From contig NZ_AAXW01000016.1 in the NCBI RefSeq assembly GCF_000169335.1, positions 1 to 64,000 of the forward strand: a stretch of DNA of 64,000 bases, in the 5' to 3' direction. Shown in pieces: positions 62,315 to 64,000 of this stretch. The DNA is from Crocosphaera chwakensis CCY0110. GTDB taxonomy: Bacteria > Cyanobacteriota > Cyanobacteriia > Cyanobacteriales > Microcystaceae. The stretch's first letter is position 1, and each line of letters begins with the position of its first letter. The notes beneath the pieces are model-generated. The model was not told where the DNA came from. It saw only the letters and a program-made list of their open reading frames with translations, and did no database searches. The position numbers and the translations under genes are program-made.

Positions 62315-63673
62315 ATGAAAGCATCTCAACTCCTCAAAAGCTACGAACAAGGAAGACGGGATTTTCGAGGGGAAAACCTCAGAGGACAATCATTTAAAGC
62401 TAAATATTTAGTCAATATAGACTTGAGGGAAGCAGATATTCGGGGAACTAATTTTGCTCAAACCAACCTCACAGGGGCTAACTTGAGTCAAGGGAGAGGA
62501 GGATTACAAAGACGTTGGGCAATCACGTTAATGGCGTTTTCGTGGCTGCTATCAGCATTATCAGGGGTATGTTCAGGATTTGCAGGAAGTTTTGTGGTAC
62601 TAACCGCCGAGAGTGGAAACTTGATCAATCAAATAGCAGGGGGGACAGCGATTATTATTTTGATGATTTTTTGTATTTTTAGTTATTTTCAGGGATTAGA
62701 AGGGGGATTAGGGTCAGTTGTGATTTCTTTAATGGCAACGGCGGTGATTGCAGTCGCTTTTGCTGAGTCTTTGCCCTTTTCTTTGTCGGTGGCTTTTTCC
62801 TTTGGCGTTACCTTTGTGTTTCATTTAGTGGTAGCTATTATTGCCGCGACGCTTGGGGCGATCGCAGGTGCAGCAGCAGGGGCGATCGCGGGAACGGCCG
62901 CCATTGCAGGGGCTTTTCCGTTTGCTGTGATTATTGCTTTTACGATGGCAGTGGCAGAAGCCGAAGTCTTGTCTTTCACCATTGTTGGTTCAGGAATTGC
63001 TGCTGTAGCGGTTACTTCACTAAGTGCTTATTTGGGTTGGCGTTCTATTCATAACGATCCTAGAGATGCATGGATTCGTAACATTGCCATTGCTTTTACC
63101 TCTATTGGCGGAACCAGTTTTTACCAAGCTAATCTCACAGAGGCAGATTTTACCCAAGCCATTCTAAAAAGTACCGATCTCAGACAAGCTATCCTAATAC
63201 GGACTCGTTTTGACCACACTTTAAAATTAGAAAGTGCCAGAGTAGGAGAGACGATTCTCCGTAAACCTGCCATTCGAGATTTATTGAAGGATCTTCATCT
63301 GGGTTATTTTCAAGATTATAGACAAGCTAATTTACGAGGAGCTAATTTAGCAGGTGCTAATCTTAAAGGAATCAATTTAAAACAGGCAGATCTCACCAAT
63401 GCCACCTTTCGAGGGGCTAATCTCACCAACGCAAATTTAACGAAAGTGTTGGCTAGTAACACCGATTTTTCGGAGGCTATTTTGACAGGTGTTTGTTTAG
63501 AAGGATGGAAAATCGATCAACACACTCAGCTAAAGGGTGTAATCTGTGAATATATTTTTTTATTAGAAAGACCTGATCAAGAAGGGAGTCGAAAAAGGCT
63601 TCCTGATGACCCAAATACAAATTTTAACGCAGGGGAATTTGAAAGGTTTTATCCCAACATTGTTAATAGTTAA
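62315..63673 (+). CDS. Pentapeptide-repeat protein with membrane segments
   Basis: 452 residues. A short N-terminal pentapeptide set (about 18-60: DFRGENLRGQSFKAKYLVNI, NLTGANLSQG), then five or six membrane segments (about 66-245: alanine/glycine-rich with IAGAAAGAIAGTAAIAGAF), then a longer pentapeptide run (about 263-410: FYQANLTEADFTQAILKST, DYRQANLRGANLAGANLKGI). Such split pentapeptide membrane proteins are common in cyanobacteria, and their role is unknown. ATG 62315. Confidence 0.82.
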   Translation: MKASQLLKSYEQGRRDFRGENLRGQSFKAKYLVNIDLREADIRGTNFAQTNLTGANLSQGRGGLQRRWAITLMAFSWLLSALSGVCSGFAGSFVVLTAESGNLINQIAGGTAIIILMIFCIFSYFQGLEGGLGSVVISLMATAVIAVAFAESLPFSLSVAFSFGVTFVFHLVVAIIAATLGAIAGAAAGAIAGTAAIAGAFPFAVIIAFTMAVAEAEVLSFTIVGSGIAAVAVTSLSAYLGWRSIHNDPRDAWIRNIAIAFTSIGGTSFYQANLTEADFTQAILKSTDLRQAILIRTRFDHTLKLESARVGETILRKPAIRDLLKDLHLGYFQDYRQANLRGANLAGANLKGINLKQADLTNATFRGANLTNANLTKVLASNTDFSEAILTGVCLEGWKIDQHTQLKGVICEYIFLLERPDQEGSRKRLPDDPNTNFNAGEFERFYPNIVNS

Positions 63674-63679
63674 CGTCTG

Positions 63680-63822
63680 ATACCAAATCCGCTTATTTTA
63701 GTAGAGTAACATTTTTTCTCCCTGCTCCCTGCTCCCTGCTCCCTGCTCCCTGCTCCCTGCTCCCTGCTCCCTGCTCCCTGCGTCAAGACTTAATACTATA
63801 CTATCTAAAACGGATCTAGTAT
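63680..63822. mobile_element. MITE-like element with expanded CTCCCTG array, copy 3
   Basis: 143 bases, seven past the stop of the pentapeptide gene. The array has nine CTCCCTG units (63718-63780), against four and three in the other copies. The ends match them. A loose CCCTGTT run follows outside the element (about 63830-63848). Confidence 0.8.
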
Positions 63823-63889
63823 GACTATTCCCTGTTCCCTGTTCCCTCCCTTGATGCGCTACCTCCATCATTAGAATGAGGAAATACTA

Positions 63890-63994
63890 TCAACTGAGAT
63901 TAACTTTCACTACTTCAATAACACTATCCCAGTTGGATTCGTGCATTAAAAGAGCATATCTATTGTTAACTTTTCCAAAGAAAGAGAGAAGAAT
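63890..63994 (-). other. Possible protein-coding remnant at the right edge
   Basis: The minus frame reads ILLSFFGKVNNRYALLMHES...VKVNLS-stop, closed upstream by a TAG at 63995-63997. It looks like the end of a decayed gene but is too short to name. No start codon except an internal ATG. Confidence 0.25.
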
Positions 63995-64000
63995 CTAGAG

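Noticed and set aside
1..64000. CRISPR array or prophage
   Set aside because: No regularly spaced direct repeats with unique spacers, and no phage structural or integrase genes, were seen on either strand.

Overview
The window reads as chromosomal DNA of a low-GC unicellular cyanobacterium, most like the Crocosphaera/Cyanothece group (genus is inference). Signs are many GCGATCGC (HIP1) octamers, a carboxysome shell gene (ccmO), an SpkB-type kinase with pentapeptide repeats, a tocopherol-type methyltransferase, NrtS, small cyanobacterial families (DUF3386, DUF1499, DUF29), and housekeeping genes scattered on both strands rather than in long operons.

Layout. 0-9 kb: a truncated lipoxygenase-family gene, a membrane protein, DUF29, lysS with a KTSC tail, a Ser/Thr kinase, DUF1499 and a MidA-type methyltransferase. 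9-17 kb: a decayed antitoxin/PIN pair, a VTT membrane protein, ccmO, a broken Uma2 gene, ppc and an AI-2E-type permease. 17-29 kb: an accessory stretch around leuS, with toxin-antitoxin-like pairs, Uma2 and Rpn nuclease-like genes, an IS66 element, GIY-YIG, HicBA, and an ATPase plus DUF3226 (TOPRIM-like) pair resembling a defence module; several members carry a frameshift or stop. 29-33 kb: pgk, universal stress protein, purA, rplY. 33-35 kb: a dead IS1380-family element, with clear inverted repeats and a 4-bp target duplication, inserted in a small exported-protein gene. 35-46 kb: a pentameric ligand-gated channel, der, an SH3 protein, a tocopherol-type methyltransferase overlapping nrtS, an isoaspartyl peptidase overlapping a DUF2256 zinc protein, an ArsR regulator and rqcH, followed by a probable Yfr2-like small RNA. 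46-56 kb: a PhoX-like PEP-CTERM protein, an inward-rectifier K+ channel, an M48 protease, a SpoIID protein, two convergent Crp/Fnr paralogues and miaB. 56-64 kb: a repeat-rich gap, a frameshifted GIY-YIG gene, tRNA-Gly(CCC), DUF3386, an OmpR-type regulator, a COQ4-like protein, Nudix, an OB-fold lipoprotein, folD and a pentapeptide-repeat membrane protein.

Four repeat families recur: a GGTGGGC/GCCCACC palindrome (seven copies, mostly at gene ends), a 108-143 bp MITE-like element with a variable CTCCCTG array (three copies), a 70-bp repeat ahead of three consecutive genes (17-18.5 kb), and a 94-bp direct repeat around the GIY-YIG gene (56.7-57.3 kb).

The best candidates for new biology are the ATPase/DUF3226 module with its slippage-type lesion in the neighbouring Uma2 gene, the lipoxygenase lacking an iron-ligand histidine, the small RNA at 46.0 kb, and the MITE-like heptamer element. 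No CRISPR array, rRNA or prophage was seen. All assignments come from reading the sequence without database searches.
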